From an uncultured Acetatifactor sp. (GTDB lineage Bacteria > Bacillota > Clostridia > Lachnospirales > Lachnospiraceae): DNA of 32,544 nucleotides. The position numbers and the translations under genes are program-made. The stretch lies in contig CANQOL010000038.1 of assembly GCA_947625475.1 (NCBI GenBank), positions 1 through 32,544 of the forward strand, read 5' to 3'. The notes beneath the pieces were generated by a model, which saw only the letters and a program-made list of their open reading frames with translations, did no database searches and was not told the DNA's origin. Below are positions 1-8,357 of the stretch, in pieces. The first letter of the stretch is position 1, and each line of letters opens with the position of its first letter.

Positions 1-17
1 CGCAATACATAAAAATA

Positions 18-138
18 AATTTGACAAAAAAAATAAGCCTGATAAGGCTTTCCAGAGATTGGGGTGTTAAAAACCCGAATTTGACGAAAAAAAATAAGCC
101 TGATAAGGCTTTCCAGAGATTGGGGTGTTAAAAACCCG
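18..138. repeat. Two-copy tandem repeat, 60/61 bp
   Basis: Two adjacent, almost identical units occupy 18-77 and 78-138. Copy 2 differs from copy 1 essentially by one extra base, a G after TTGAC in place of a pure A-run. Each unit contains TTGAC, an A8 tract, a 6-bp inverted repeat AAGCCT-GATA-AGGCTT, and a weaker GGGT...ACCC inverted repeat. No open frame fits the repeat. Together with 139-213, which I could not assign apart from a GC-rich GGCGGG/CCCGCC inverted repeat at 147-168, this makes up the non-coding start of the window. The function is unknown; a duplicated regulatory or attenuator-like leader is possible. Confidence 0.85.
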
Positions 139-213
139 GGGGATCCGGCGGGCTTTTCTTCTCCCGCCCGCCGCAGCACCCGCGCCGGCAGCTGAAAAAA
201 GGGGATTCTATCG

Positions 214-242
214 TTGCACTGTCCGGTGAAATCTGTTATAAT
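214..242 (+). promoter_or_regulatory. Sigma-A type promoter for the TSCPD gene
   Basis: TTGCAC at 214-219 and a perfect TATAAT at 237-242 are separated by 17 bp, the optimal spacing. The predicted transcript starts near 249 and reaches the small TSCPD gene start at 312. With no convincing closer promoter before murG, it may also feed murG and the following gene if the hairpin at 591-625 is read through. Confidence 0.8.
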
Positions 243-311
243 AACCTTTTGATAATGGATGTATTGTGCCCTGAGACGGGCAGGAGCATCACAGAATGGA
301 GGCGATTTATC

Positions 312-554
312 ATGAGATATCAGACCCATGGAACCTGTGCTTCCGCCATCGATGTGGAAGTCAAGGACGGCGTTGTGGAGTCCGTCCGCTTTATCGGCGG
401 CTGCAACGGCAACACCCAGGGTGTCAGCGCCCTGGTAAAGGGAATGAAGGTGGAGGAAGCCATCTCCCGGCTGAAGGGGATCCGCTGCGGCTTCAAGTCC
501 ACCTCCTGCCCGGACCAGCTGGCCCAGGCCCTGGAGAGCATGGCAAAGGCCTGA
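312..554 (+). CDS. TSCPD domain protein (TIGR03905-like)
   Basis: This small soluble protein of 80 residues carries the signature KSTSCPDQLAQAL near its C-terminus, matching the short stand-alone TSCPD-domain proteins (TIGR03905 type) common in Clostridia. It has four cysteines (C9, C31, C59, C66) and GGCNGN around C31, which suggests metal or thiol chemistry, but the biochemical role of the family is not established. The start at 312 is chosen because GGAGG lies at 298-302 with 9 bp spacing; the longer reading from 249 lacks a site and begins inside the predicted 5' leader. No membrane segment or signal peptide is visible. It sits behind a strong promoter and ahead of murG on the same strand. 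Confidence 0.85.
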   Translation: MRYQTHGTCASAIDVEVKDGVVESVRFIGGCNGNTQGVSALVKGMKVEEAISRLKGIRCGFKSTSCPDQLAQALESMAKA

Positions 555-590
555 CCCGGCTGAGCCAGGCTGTGGACCGCCAGGTCTCGG

Positions 591-625
591 TGTGAAAAAT
601 CGCATGGATGCGCCGATTTTTCACA
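591..625. repeat. Long palindromic hairpin element
   Basis: TGTGAAAAAT at 591-600 pairs with ATTTTTCACA at 616-625. Inside this, CGCAT at 601-605 pairs with ATGCG at 608-612, leaving a 3-base bulge. The element has an A-run on one arm and a T-run on the other, so it could act as a weak bidirectional terminator or as a dispersed REP-like palindrome. It lies between the TSCPD gene and murG. A site resembling AGGAG follows at 625-629 but is too far from the murG start to serve it. Confidence 0.75.
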
Positions 626-659
626 GGAGAATCTGTGACGCTCCGGAATGAGGATGATT

Positions 660-1736
660 ATGAAGAAAATCTTACTGACAGGGGGAGGAACCGCCGGACA
701 CGTGACCCCCAACATCGCCCTGCTGCCCTCCTTAAAGGAGGCTGGCTACGAAGTGGCCTACATGGGCTCCTACGACGGCATTGAGAAGAAACTGATCGAG
801 GACTACGGCATCCCCTACACGGGGATCTCCACCGGGAAATTCAGGCGCTATATGGATCCCAAGAACCTGACAGACCCCTTTCGGGTGCTGAAGGGCTTCT
901 GGGAGGCAAGAGCCAGTCTCAAGAGATGGAGGCCGGATGTGGTGTTCTCCAAGGGCGGTTTTGTCAGTGTGCCCGCAGTGCGGGCCGCCGCGTCCCTGAA
1001 GATCCCCTGCATCATTCATGAGTCGGATATGACCCCGGGGCTGGCCAACAAGCTGTGCTTCCCCGTGGCCTGGAAAATCTGCTGCAATTTCCCGGAGACC
1101 TACCGGATGCTTCCGAAGGACAAGGCGGTGCTCACCGGCACCCCCATCCGGAGCGAGCTCAAGCAGGGCAGCAAGCTGGCGGGCCTGGAGCTGTGCGGCT
1201 TCACCGCCGCCAAGCCGGTGATCATGGTGATCGGAGGGAGCCAGGGGGCCGCCACGGTGAACAAGGCCGTGCGGGACGCTCTGCCGGCCCTGCTGCCGGA
1301 CTTCCAGGTCGTGCATCTGTGCGGCAGAGACAAAATCGACAATCTGCTGCTCTCCACCCCCGGCTACCGGCAGTTTGAGTATCTGACGGAGGAACTGAAG
1401 GATGTCTTTGCCATGGCGGATCTGGTGATCTCCCGGGCAGGGGCTAACGCCATCTGCGAGCTGCTGGCCCTGCGCAAGCCCAATATTCTGATCCCCCTGC
1501 CCGCCTCGGCCAGCCGGGGAGACCAGATTCTCAACGCCAAGTCCTTCGAGACCCAGGGCTTTTCCATGGTGATCAGCGAGGACGATCTGACCACCTCCGT
1601 GCTGGTGGAAAAGGTGCAGGAGCTGTTCTTTACCCGGCAGTCCTACCACGAAGCCATGGGGCGCAGCGGCCAGCCGGACTCCGTGCGCACCATCATGGAG
1701 CTGATCGGCCAGGCAGCCGGACTCCGTGATACATGA
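660..1736 (+). CDS. murG: UDP-GlcNAc:lipid I N-acetylglucosaminyltransferase MurG
   Basis: MurG transfers GlcNAc from UDP-GlcNAc to lipid I at the inner membrane face, giving lipid II for peptidoglycan. The protein begins MKKILLTGGGTAGHVTPN, the classical N-terminal glycine-rich loop, and contains IGGSQG in the middle, the family's second glycine-rich motif. RAGANAICELLAL follows in the C-terminal nucleotide-binding domain. The length of 358 residues fits the family. Three in-frame ATGs (648, 654, 660) exist; 660 is preferred because GAGG at 650-653 is 6 bp upstream and it gives the canonical N-terminus. The gene stands alone, not in a division/cell-wall cluster, and its end lies 22 bp before the next start, so the two are likely co-transcribed. 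Confidence 0.95.
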   Translation: MKKILLTGGGTAGHVTPNIALLPSLKEAGYEVAYMGSYDGIEKKLIEDYGIPYTGISTGKFRRYMDPKNLTDPFRVLKGFWEARASLKRWRPDVVFSKGGFVSVPAVRAAASLKIPCIIHESDMTPGLANKLCFPVAWKICCNFPETYRMLPKDKAVLTGTPIRSELKQGSKLAGLELCGFTAAKPVIMVIGGSQGAATVNKAVRDALPALLPDFQVVHLCGRDKIDNLLLSTPGYRQFEYLTEELKDVFAMADLVISRAGANAICELLALRKPNILIPLPASASRGDQILNAKSFETQGFSMVISEDDLTTSVLVEKVQELFFTRQSYHEAMGRSGQPDSVRTIMELIGQAAGLRDT

Positions 1737-1758
1737 TGACATTGCGAGGAAATCAATT

Positions 1759-4749
1759 ATGTTGAAATCAATAAAGCCGGGCCTGCTGTGCGGCGTTCTC
1801 CTATGGCTGCTCCTGCCCGCTCTGCCTCTTTCGGCACAGCCCGAAACCGACAATGAGGTGCTGCAGATCGGACTGCGGGACTATGTGGAGACCCTCTATG
1901 ACGAGAGCAACGGCATGATTACCAGCGAGGCCAACGCCGTGCTCCAGGACCGGGAAGGGTACATATGGATCGGAAGCTACGGCGGCCTGGCCAGATACAA
2001 CGGACAGGTCTTTGAAAATATGAGCCAGCTGCGGGAGGGCACTCCCTCCAGCGGCGTGCGGGCCCTGCTGGAGGACTCCAGGGGCCGCATCTGGATCGGC
2101 ACCAACGACGGCGGCGTCTATCTGTTTGAAAATCAGGCCTTCTCCCAGGCGGTGGCAGGCCCTCTCTCCGTGCGCTGCATGGCCGAGGGGGAGGACGGCA
2201 CTGTGTATGTGGGCACCACCGAGGGACTTTTGTGCATCCGGGACGACCCGGGCCGGGACGTCCCCCGGCTCATATCCTTTTTCCAGGATTCCCGCATGGA
2301 GGGGCAGACGGTGGAGGATCTGATCTGCGCTCAGGACGGGGCCATGTGGTGCGTGACGGCCAACGGCTATATCTTCCGCCTCTGGGAAGGACAGGTGCAG
2401 CTGGCTCTGGATCAGGACTTTCTGGACACCACCCCCACCTACGGCCTCTGCCAGGCCAAGTCGGGAGCCATCTATCTGGGCACCACGGAGGGATATGTGC
2501 TGTGCCTGACCGTAAAGGGTGAGACTCCCTCCCCCGGGGACATCCAGGTGGAATACCTCTCCCTGGGAAGCGCCCTGACCATCAACGATATCTACCAGGA
2601 CAGCCGGGAGAACCTGTGGGTCTGCACGGACAACGGGCTGGGCTATTTTGACCCCTCCGGCACCTTTTACAAGATCAACAGTGCCTCCAGCAACACCATC
2701 ATCACCCAGATGTGCGAGGATTACGAGGGGAATCTGTGGTTCGCTTCCTCCCGGAGAGGCTTTATCAAGCTGGCAAAGAGCAAATTTACCAATATCTCCT
2801 TCGACGCGGACCTGTCCGGGCAGACGGTAAACTCCACCCTGTTTTATCAGGGCAATCTGTACATCGGCACGGACATCGGCCTAGCCATTGTGGATGAGGA
2901 GGGCAGCAAGATCCTGAACGACCTGACGGAGCTTCTCCGGGACGTGCGGATCCGGAGCCTCATGAAGGACGGGGAGGGGAATATGTGGATCTCCACCTAC
3001 CGGGAGTACGGCCTGCTCAAATACCGGGGCGATACGGGAGAGTGGACCTCCTACACCACCCAGACGGGGATGCCCCACGACCAGGTGCGCATGGCCCTGG
3101 CACTCTCCAACGGGGATATCGCCGCCGCCACCAACGGGGGCGTGGCCATCCTCAGGGACGGGAAGGTTGTGGATATCTACAACGCCCAGGACGGGATCGG
3201 CAACGAGGTGATCCTGTGCCTGACGGAGACCCGGGACGGGCATCTGCTGGCGGGAAGCGACGGCAGCGGTATTTATGACATCGACCTGGCTGCCGGCCGG
3301 ATGGTCCGGAACATTACCCCCCAGGACGGCCTCCAGTCCGGCGTGATCCTGCGGATGGTGCCGGACGCCAAGGGGGAGGGCCTCTGGATCAGCAACGGCT
3401 CCGACCTGGCCTTCTGGACCGAGGACGGGATTGCCCAGGTGCCCTATGTGAACGCGGGCATCGGCAGCGTATTTGATATCAAGGTCACCGACGAATACAT
3501 CTGGCTGTTAAAATCCTTCGGCCTGATCCGGATCACCCGGGAGAATCTCCTGGCGGGGGTCTCGGACTTTGAGGTGCTGGTGAGAAAGGACGGCCTGACC
3601 AACAGCATCACCGCCAACTCCTGGAACGATATGACAGACAGCGGGCGGCTCTATGTGAGCACGGGGAACGGCGTCTACTATTTTGACACGGGGGACATTT
3701 ACCGCAATACCACCACCCCCAAGATTGCCATCAATTATCTGGATGTGGACGGGAAGCTCTCCTACGGCCTCCAGGACGTGTCCGTGGGCTCCGACTGCCA
3801 GCGTATTACCGTCTGGCCGGATCTGCTCAGCTTCGGCCTGGCGGGGGGCACCTTTGAATATTACCTGGAGGGGTTCGACAAGGCCCCTGTGCAGCTGAAG
3901 AGCACCGACGGAGCCCATATCAGCTACACCAACCTGAACGGAGGGGACTACACCTTCCACCTGCTGGGCTACAACGCGGACGGCACCGTCAGCGACGAGC
4001 TGACCTTCCGCCTCCACAAGGAGGCCAGCCCCTTCGAGAAGCGATACGCCTTTATCTGGATCTTTTTCGGAGTGCTCCTGCTGGCCATGGCCTGTGTGCT
4101 GATCTATCAGACCGTGAAAAAGAAACAGGTGCTCCGGCGCCAGAAGGCGTACAAGGATATGACCTACCAGACCGTGCGGATCATCGCCAAGGCCATTGAC
4201 GCCAAGGACAAATACACCATCGGCCACTCCAACCGGGTGGCGTCCTACTCCGTGGAGATCGGCCGGCGCTACGGGCTGAATGCGGACCAGCTGGAGCAGC
4301 TCTACTACACCGCACAGCTCCACGACATCGGCAAGATCGGTGTGCCGGACCAGATCCTGAACAAGGCGGGCAAGCTCACCCCCGAGGAGTACGAGGCCAT
4401 CAAGCGTCATCCCTCCATCGGCGGCGATATTCTGGCGGACTTCACCCAGCTGCCCTGGATCGCGGAGGGCGCCAGATACCACCATGAGCGCTACGACGGC
4501 ACCGGCTACAACGCCGGCATCAAGGGGGAGGAAATTCCTCTGTACGCCCGGATTATCTCCGTGGCGGACGCTTACGACGCCATGAATTCCTCCCGCGTCT
4601 ACCGTCCCTCCATGAATCCGGAGGTGATCTATCATGAGCTGGAGCACGGCTGCGGCAGCCAGTTTGATCCCGCCTTCGCCAAGATTATGATGCAGATGAT
4701 GAAGGACGGCTTTGAGGCGAAGGAGGAAAACCCTATGGGGAATCCGTAG
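1759..4749 (+). CDS. Propeller-ectodomain sensor fused to HD-GYP phosphodiesterase
   Basis: This 996-residue membrane protein has a signal peptide (MLKSIKPGLLCGVLLWLLLP...), then repeated propeller blades of the two-component-regulator type to about residue 640 (for example EDSRGRIWIGT). A Y_Y_Y-like beta domain follows at about 654-755, one membrane helix at about 763-785, and a cytoplasmic HD-GYP domain from about 800. Metal and catalytic positions are visible: GHSNRVA, HDIGKIG (H855, D856), RHP, HHERYDGTGY (H908, H909) and VADAYDAM. The GYP triplet reads GYN. HD-GYP enzymes hydrolyse cyclic di-GMP; the ectodomain usually occurs on histidine kinases, so this is a one-component sensor of an unknown extracellular signal. 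The start at 1759 has GAGGA 8 bp upstream; an ATG at 1726 would overlap murG and lacks a site. Confidence 0.88.
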   Translation: MLKSIKPGLLCGVLLWLLLPALPLSAQPETDNEVLQIGLRDYVETLYDESNGMITSEANAVLQDREGYIWIGSYGGLARYNGQVFENMSQLREGTPSSGVRALLEDSRGRIWIGTNDGGVYLFENQAFSQAVAGPLSVRCMAEGEDGTVYVGTTEGLLCIRDDPGRDVPRLISFFQDSRMEGQTVEDLICAQDGAMWCVTANGYIFRLWEGQVQLALDQDFLDTTPTYGLCQAKSGAIYLGTTEGYVLCLTVKGETPSPGDIQVEYLSLGSALTINDIYQDSRENLWVCTDNGLGYFDPSGTFYKINSASSNTIITQMCEDYEGNLWFASSRRGFIKLAKSKFTNISFDADLSGQTVNSTLFYQGNLYIGTDIGLAIVDEEGSKILNDLTELLRDVRIRSLMKDGEGNMWISTYREYGLLKYRGDTGEWTSYTTQTGMPHDQVRMALALSNGDIAAATNGGVAILRDGKVVDIYNAQDGIGNEVILCLTETRDGHLLAGSDGSGIYDIDLAAGRMVRNITPQDGLQSGVILRMVPDAKGEGLWISNGSDLAFWTEDGIAQVPYVNAGIGSVFDIKVTDEYIWLLKSFGLIRITRENLLAGVSDFEVLVRKDGLTNSITANSWNDMTDSGRLYVSTGNGVYYFDTGDIYRNTTTPKIAINYLDVDGKLSYGLQDVSVGSDCQRITVWPDLLSFGLAGGTFEYYLEGFDKAPVQLKSTDGAHISYTNLNGGDYTFHLLGYNADGTVSDELTFRLHKEASPFEKRYAFIWIFFGVLLLAMACVLIYQTVKKKQVLRRQKAYKDMTYQTVRIIAKAIDAKDKYTIGHSNRVASYSVEIGRRYGLNADQLEQLYYTAQLHDIGKIGVPDQILNKAGKLTPEEYEAIKRHPSIGGDILADFTQLPWIAEGARYHHERYDGTGYNAGIKGEEIPLYARIISVADAYDAMNSSRVYRPSMNPEVIYHELEHGCGSQFDPAFAKIMMQMMKDGFEAKEENPMGNP

Positions 4750-4773
4750 GGGGCGGAATACTGCATGAAAAAA

Positions 4774-4805
4774 GGGGGAGCCTCAGTGCTCCCCCAGCTT
4801 TTTTC
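4774..4805. terminator. Bidirectional intrinsic terminator
   Basis: GGGGGAGC at 4774-4781 pairs with GCTCCCCC at 4788-4795 around a 6-base loop. The stem is followed by a T-run on the plus strand and by an A-run-derived T6 on the minus strand. It therefore ends both the convergent HD-GYP gene and the deacetylase gene. The deacetylase stop codon (4783-4785) falls inside the loop. Confidence 0.9.
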
Positions 4806-5595
4806 TCTCTCCGGGGCGGATCTCCAGCAGGGATCCGTCGTCCGTTCTGGCCCACACGCTCACAGCGGTGGGATTCCACACCGTGTATCCGTCGGCGGAA
4901 TACTCCAGAGAGCGGACTGCGGTGATGTAGCCGCAGATCTCTCCGTTTGTAGCGTACCAGATCTCCTGCCGGCCGCTCATCCGGGCCGCGAAATCCTCTA
5001 TCACCTGCCAGCTGTCGCTCTGGCCGAACTCATAGCTGTGGCCCCACACATACATCAGGGGCAGCTCTATGTAGTCCGCCACATGCAGGAATCCCTCCCC
5101 CAGCTCCGTCAGCCGCGCATCCCCGTGATGACAGGTGGGATGCCAGGCCAAAAAGTCCGCCGGAGGGAAGAACCCGCCCGTGCTGTTTACGGTGCGGGAG
5201 TAGTGGATGCCCAGGGTACGCAGGGTCTCCATGATCTGGGGCGAATAGCTGCCAAAGGCGTAGGACATGCCAAAAACCAGATCCCCCGTGAGGCTCTCCA
5301 GGGCCTTCCGATCCTCCAGCACCTCCGTCACCTGCTGCTGGCGGCTCAAAGTGGGGAGGTTTCTGTGCTGCACCCCGTGGACAGCCACCTCATGACCGCG
5401 GTAGAGGTCCTTTACCTCGGCCGCCGTCACATAGATACTGTTCTCATCCTTTGCCAGGCTGCCGGAATTTAGATGGAAGGTTCCCTTCACCCCATAGCGG
5501 TCAAAGATCTCCACCAGCCTCCTGTCGTACTTCTGTCCGTCGTCATAGCTGAAGGTCAGGGCCTTTTTTCTGCCCTGGGGATATACAAATCTCAT
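4783..5595 (-). CDS. Polysaccharide deacetylase-like protein (NodB/CE4 fold)
   Basis: This 270-residue protein has the NodB motif 1 as TFSYDDG (D18, D19) and motif 2 as HGVQH, giving the Asp-His-His metal triad typical of CE4 enzymes, which remove N- or O-acetyl groups from carbohydrates. No signal peptide or membrane helix is seen, so it is predicted to be cytoplasmic. In this locus it could deacetylate imported oligosaccharides, but the substrate is inferred only from context. The start at 5595 is supported by GGGAG on the minus strand about 7 bp upstream. It is the last gene of the minus-strand cluster, separated from GH130 by a GC-rich hairpin, so it may be partly uncoupled from that gene. 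Confidence 0.82.
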   Translation of the reverse strand: MRFVYPQGRKKALTFSYDDGQKYDRRLVEIFDRYGVKGTFHLNSGSLAKDENSIYVTAAEVKDLYRGHEVAVHGVQHRNLPTLSRQQQVTEVLEDRKALESLTGDLVFGMSYAFGSYSPQIMETLRTLGIHYSRTVNSTGGFFPPADFLAWHPTCHHGDARLTELGEGFLHVADYIELPLMYVWGHSYEFGQSDSWQVIEDFAARMSGRQEIWYATNGEICGYITAVRSLEYSADGYTVWNPTAVSVWARTDDGSLLEIRPGERKKLGEH

Positions 5596-5641
5596 ATAAA
5601 TCTCCCTTCCGTAGCGTTATAAATTTCCTGATCCAGTCAAA

Positions 5642-5672
5642 GGACCGCCCGGGCCAAAGGGCGGGGCGGTCC
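5642..5672 (-). terminator. GC-rich hairpin after GH130 gene
   Basis: GGACCGCCC at 5642-5650 pairs perfectly with GGGCGGTCC at 5664-5672. On the minus strand only three T residues follow, so this is a weak terminator or an mRNA 3'-end protecting hairpin between the GH130 and deacetylase genes. On the plus strand a T5 run follows, but no plus-strand gene needs it. Confidence 0.5.
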
Positions 5673-5708
5673 CTATTTTTCGCAGGCTTTCCGCCTGACA
5701 CTTTCCAA

Positions 5709-6731
5709 CTACCGCTTTCCGATCTCCGTGTCGGAGGCGTTCACCACGCTGTGCTCCTTGATGTAGGCCACGATCTCGTCAAACTTGGTGAAGGCCAGGC
5801 CCACGTAGCTGTCCGCGCAGCCGTAGTAAAGGGCGATCTTTCCGCTCTCCGGGTCATGGATGGTAGCGCAGGGGAAGCACACGTTGGGAACGAAGCCTCT
5901 CTCCTCATACCATTCCTCCGGGGTGAGCAGGAAGGTCTCACAGCGGTACTTCACGATGGAAGGATTGTCCAGATCCAGGATGGCGCCGCCGATGCTGTAC
6001 ACAAAACCGTTGCATGTGCCGCTGACTCCGTGGTAGAACAGCAGCCACCCCTCGCTGGTCTCAATGGGAGCGGCGCCGCCGCCGATCTTCACGGACTCCC
6101 ACCACTCGCTGCCGCGGCCCATCACATGTCTGTGTTTGCCCCAGTATACCAGATCCGGGCTCTCGCTCAGGAAGATATCTCCGAAGGGGGTATGGCCGCT
6201 GTCGGAAGGGCGGGAGAGCATCACATAGTTGCCGTTGATCTTGCGGGGGAAGAGCACCGCATTCCGGTTGAAGGGAATGAAGGGGTTCTCCAGCCTGGTA
6301 AAGGTCTTGAAATCCTTGGTCTTGGCCATGCCGATGGAAGCACCGTAGAAATCCTGGCACCAGATGATGTAGTAAGTATCCTCCACTCTCACCAGACGGG
6401 GATCGTAGGCGTAGAGAGGCATGAAGGGCTTGCCATCCTCGTCCACAAAGGGAATCTTCTCCTTGTCAAACTCCCAGTGGATGGCGTCCCTGCTTCTCCC
6501 CAGATAGATGTAGGGGATGCCGTTTGTCTGTTCGCCCCGGAACACACCGATAAAGGCGTCCTCATAGGGCATTACCGCGCTGTTGAAGATCCTGGCCACT
6601 CCCTCCACGGGATTGCGGCCGATAATGGGGTTCTCCGTGTATCTCCAGATGGGAGCCCCCTTCAGGCCCGCGGGCTTCTCCTGCCAGGGTACATTTTTCA
6701 CAGGCGGCGCGATCATTTTGATATCGCTCAT
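5709..6731 (-). CDS. GH130 beta-mannoside phosphorylase
   Basis: The sequence matches GH130 inverting phosphorylases, which cleave beta-mannosides with phosphate to release mannose 1-phosphate inside the cell. Visible features are NPVEGVARIFNSA near the N-terminus, FRGE, YAYDPRLV (the Asp corresponds to the catalytic acid in characterised members), LYYGCADS near the C-terminus, and no signal peptide. The length of 340 residues fits the mannooligosaccharide-type subgroup better than the longer mannosylglucose phosphorylases, but the subgroup is inference. ATG at 6731 is preferred over 6737 because GGAGG lies 9 bp before it and only 3 bp before the other. It follows the solute-binding protein gene, as expected for import plus phosphorolysis. 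Confidence 0.88.
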   Translation of the reverse strand: MSDIKMIAPPVKNVPWQEKPAGLKGAPIWRYTENPIIGRNPVEGVARIFNSAVMPYEDAFIGVFRGEQTNGIPYIYLGRSRDAIHWEFDKEKIPFVDEDGKPFMPLYAYDPRLVRVEDTYYIIWCQDFYGASIGMAKTKDFKTFTRLENPFIPFNRNAVLFPRKINGNYVMLSRPSDSGHTPFGDIFLSESPDLVYWGKHRHVMGRGSEWWESVKIGGGAAPIETSEGWLLFYHGVSGTCNGFVYSIGGAILDLDNPSIVKYRCETFLLTPEEWYEERGFVPNVCFPCATIHDPESGKIALYYGCADSYVGLAFTKFDEIVAYIKEHSVVNASDTEIGKR

Positions 6732-6793
6732 AGTCATTTACCTCCGTTTCCGGCGTTGTCACACCGGCAGAAATAGAGAAAAACCGTGTAAAA

Positions 6794-6822
6794 GGGCAGC
6801 CGGTCAACCTGGCCGGCCGCCC
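6794..6822 (-). terminator. Hairpin downstream of solute-binding protein gene
   Basis: GGGCAGCCGG at 6794-6803 pairs with CCGGCCGCCC at 6813-6822 with one mismatch. On the minus strand it is followed by TTTT. It lies between the solute-binding protein stop and the GH130 start, so it could be a partial terminator that sets lower expression of GH130 or protects the upstream mRNA end. Confidence 0.55.
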
Positions 6823-6859
6823 CAAAAATACTTTCGTCTCTCAAAGACGGATATTTGGT

Positions 6860-8314
6860 TTACTTAAAGAAGCTGTCCAGTGCATCCTGCACGCTCTGCT
6901 TGTAGGTCTCCTGGAACTGAGCAGCGGTCATCTCGCCGTTGAGCAGCGTGGACCAATCCCACTCCAGACCCAGAGCGTTCCACAGATCGAAGGCGCCTCT
7001 CTCGCCCATGTACTCCATAACCTCATAGTTCTCCTCGGTCATAGCGCAATCCTCCCACCAGGTCAGATCGTTGTCGCGGAGCTCTACATCGTCATGATAC
7101 CAGTTCTGCCAGTCATAGAACACATTGTAAACCAGCTCAGGGTTCTCCACGCCGGTAGGAATCATCCAGGCGTTGCCGGAGGACACGTTCTTAAACTTGT
7201 TGGTAGCCTCGTCGCCGGAAGGTCCGATGGGCCAAGGGCACCACACCACGTCAAAGCCAAGGTTGGCCTCGTCGTTGGCGGAGGAAATCCAGGCTGCGTC
7301 AATCCAGAAGGCAACACGGCCGTCCATGTAGGCGTTCTGGTTGTAGTTGAAGTCGTCAGCATTCCAAGGGTTGGCAACATGGTCCACATTGTACATATTG
7401 TAGATGAAGTCCAGAACCTCGCCCACTTCCTTGCTGGAAAGGTTCTCGGTGTCGCTGCTGGCAATGGTGGTGCCGTTGCTCATGGTCAGGTTGTAAACCA
7501 GGAAATCCCACCGGGAGCCGTAGCCGTACACATCGGTCACGCCGTCGCCGTCGGTATCCTGCGTCAGGGCCAGCAGATACTCTCTCCACTTATCCCAGGT
7601 CCACTCGCCTCTCTCATACAGGGCGTTGGGATCCTCAAGACCTGCATCGTCCAGCATCTGCTTGTTGTAAGCCAGCATATAGGTGTTGGCCAGCAGCATC
7701 TCGCCGGAGTTGGACTGGAACAGATATACGCCGTCGTCTCTGCCGATGTCCACCTGAGAGAACACGGTCTGGTCTGTGAACAGGCCGTTGTCAGCAGGCA
7801 GGACCTCCTGCAGGTTGGTTGCAAAGCCGTTCAGTGCGGCGGGAATCAGGAAGCCCAGGTCGCCCTCGTAGATATCGCAGTCAGGATGTCCTGCCAGGAT
7901 GGAGGTGTTGATGGACTCCTGGATGCCGTCCCAGGTCAGGTTCACGAACTCGATTCTTACGTTGTACTTCTCCTCCACCTCTTTCACCACGTCGAAGTGC
8001 TTCTGAGCCAGCTCCTCGTCGGATACGCTGGGATCGTCGTGGATGTCGGTGTTGGTGCTGTCATAGTAGTGATCGTACCAGGTGCCGATCTTGATGGTCC
8101 TGGTCTCACCCTCGTTGTAGAGGGTGTTGCTGCCGGTGCCGGCGTCAGCGCTGCTGTCGGCGGGAGCCTGGCTGTCAGCAGGTGCGGAGCTCTCAGCAGG
8201 CGCGGAGCTGTCAGCAGGTGCGGAGCTCTCGGTGCTTCCGCCGCCGCAGGCTGTCAGACCCATCACCATTGCGCCGCACAGACCCATGGCTAATAATCTC
8301 TTTACATTTTTCAT
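6860..8314 (-). CDS. Sugar ABC transporter solute-binding lipoprotein
   Basis: This 484-residue extracellular solute-binding protein captures a carbohydrate and delivers it to CUT1-type permeases. A lipoprotein signal ends at the lipobox LTAC (C23), followed by GGG and an Ser/Ala/Pro/Asp-rich linker with a repeated APADSS-type unit. The mature part starts TIKIGTWYDHYY and has the usual family 1 layout, including DCDIYEGDLGFLIPAALNG. Context with GH130 and GH26 suggests beta-manno-oligosaccharides as ligand (inference). An AAGGAGA site lies about 13 bp upstream of the start, somewhat distant. Three inverted repeats precede it, which may give this gene its own mRNA level, as is common for binding proteins made in excess over permeases. 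Confidence 0.9.
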   Translation of the reverse strand: MKNVKRLLAMGLCGAMVMGLTACGGGSTESSAPADSSAPAESSAPADSQAPADSSADAGTGSNTLYNEGETRTIKIGTWYDHYYDSTNTDIHDDPSVSDEELAQKHFDVVKEVEEKYNVRIEFVNLTWDGIQESINTSILAGHPDCDIYEGDLGFLIPAALNGFATNLQEVLPADNGLFTDQTVFSQVDIGRDDGVYLFQSNSGEMLLANTYMLAYNKQMLDDAGLEDPNALYERGEWTWDKWREYLLALTQDTDGDGVTDVYGYGSRWDFLVYNLTMSNGTTIASSDTENLSSKEVGEVLDFIYNMYNVDHVANPWNADDFNYNQNAYMDGRVAFWIDAAWISSANDEANLGFDVVWCPWPIGPSGDEATNKFKNVSSGNAWMIPTGVENPELVYNVFYDWQNWYHDDVELRDNDLTWWEDCAMTEENYEVMEYMGERGAFDLWNALGLEWDWSTLLNGEMTAAQFQETYKQSVQDALDSFFK

Positions 8315-8357
8315 TCTGGTTACTAGTCTCCTTTCTTGCTTTTTGTGAAACTGTCTT

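Noticed and set aside
18..138. CRISPR array
   Set aside because: Only two adjacent copies with no spacers between them.
147..168. GGCGGG/CCCGCC hairpin as terminator
   Set aside because: No T-run follows on either strand, so a terminator call is not supported.
732..1853. Long minus-strand frame opposite murG
   Set aside because: It lacks a ribosome binding site and family motifs and is antisense to a certain murG; open only because of GC-rich codon use.
3508..4647. 379-codon minus-strand frame opposite the HD-GYP domain
   Set aside because: Rich in Val, His and Gly as expected from a mirror of a coding strand; no recognisable domain.
5751..6776. Plus-strand frame opposite GH130
   Set aside because: Shadow of GH130; no site for translation and no known family.
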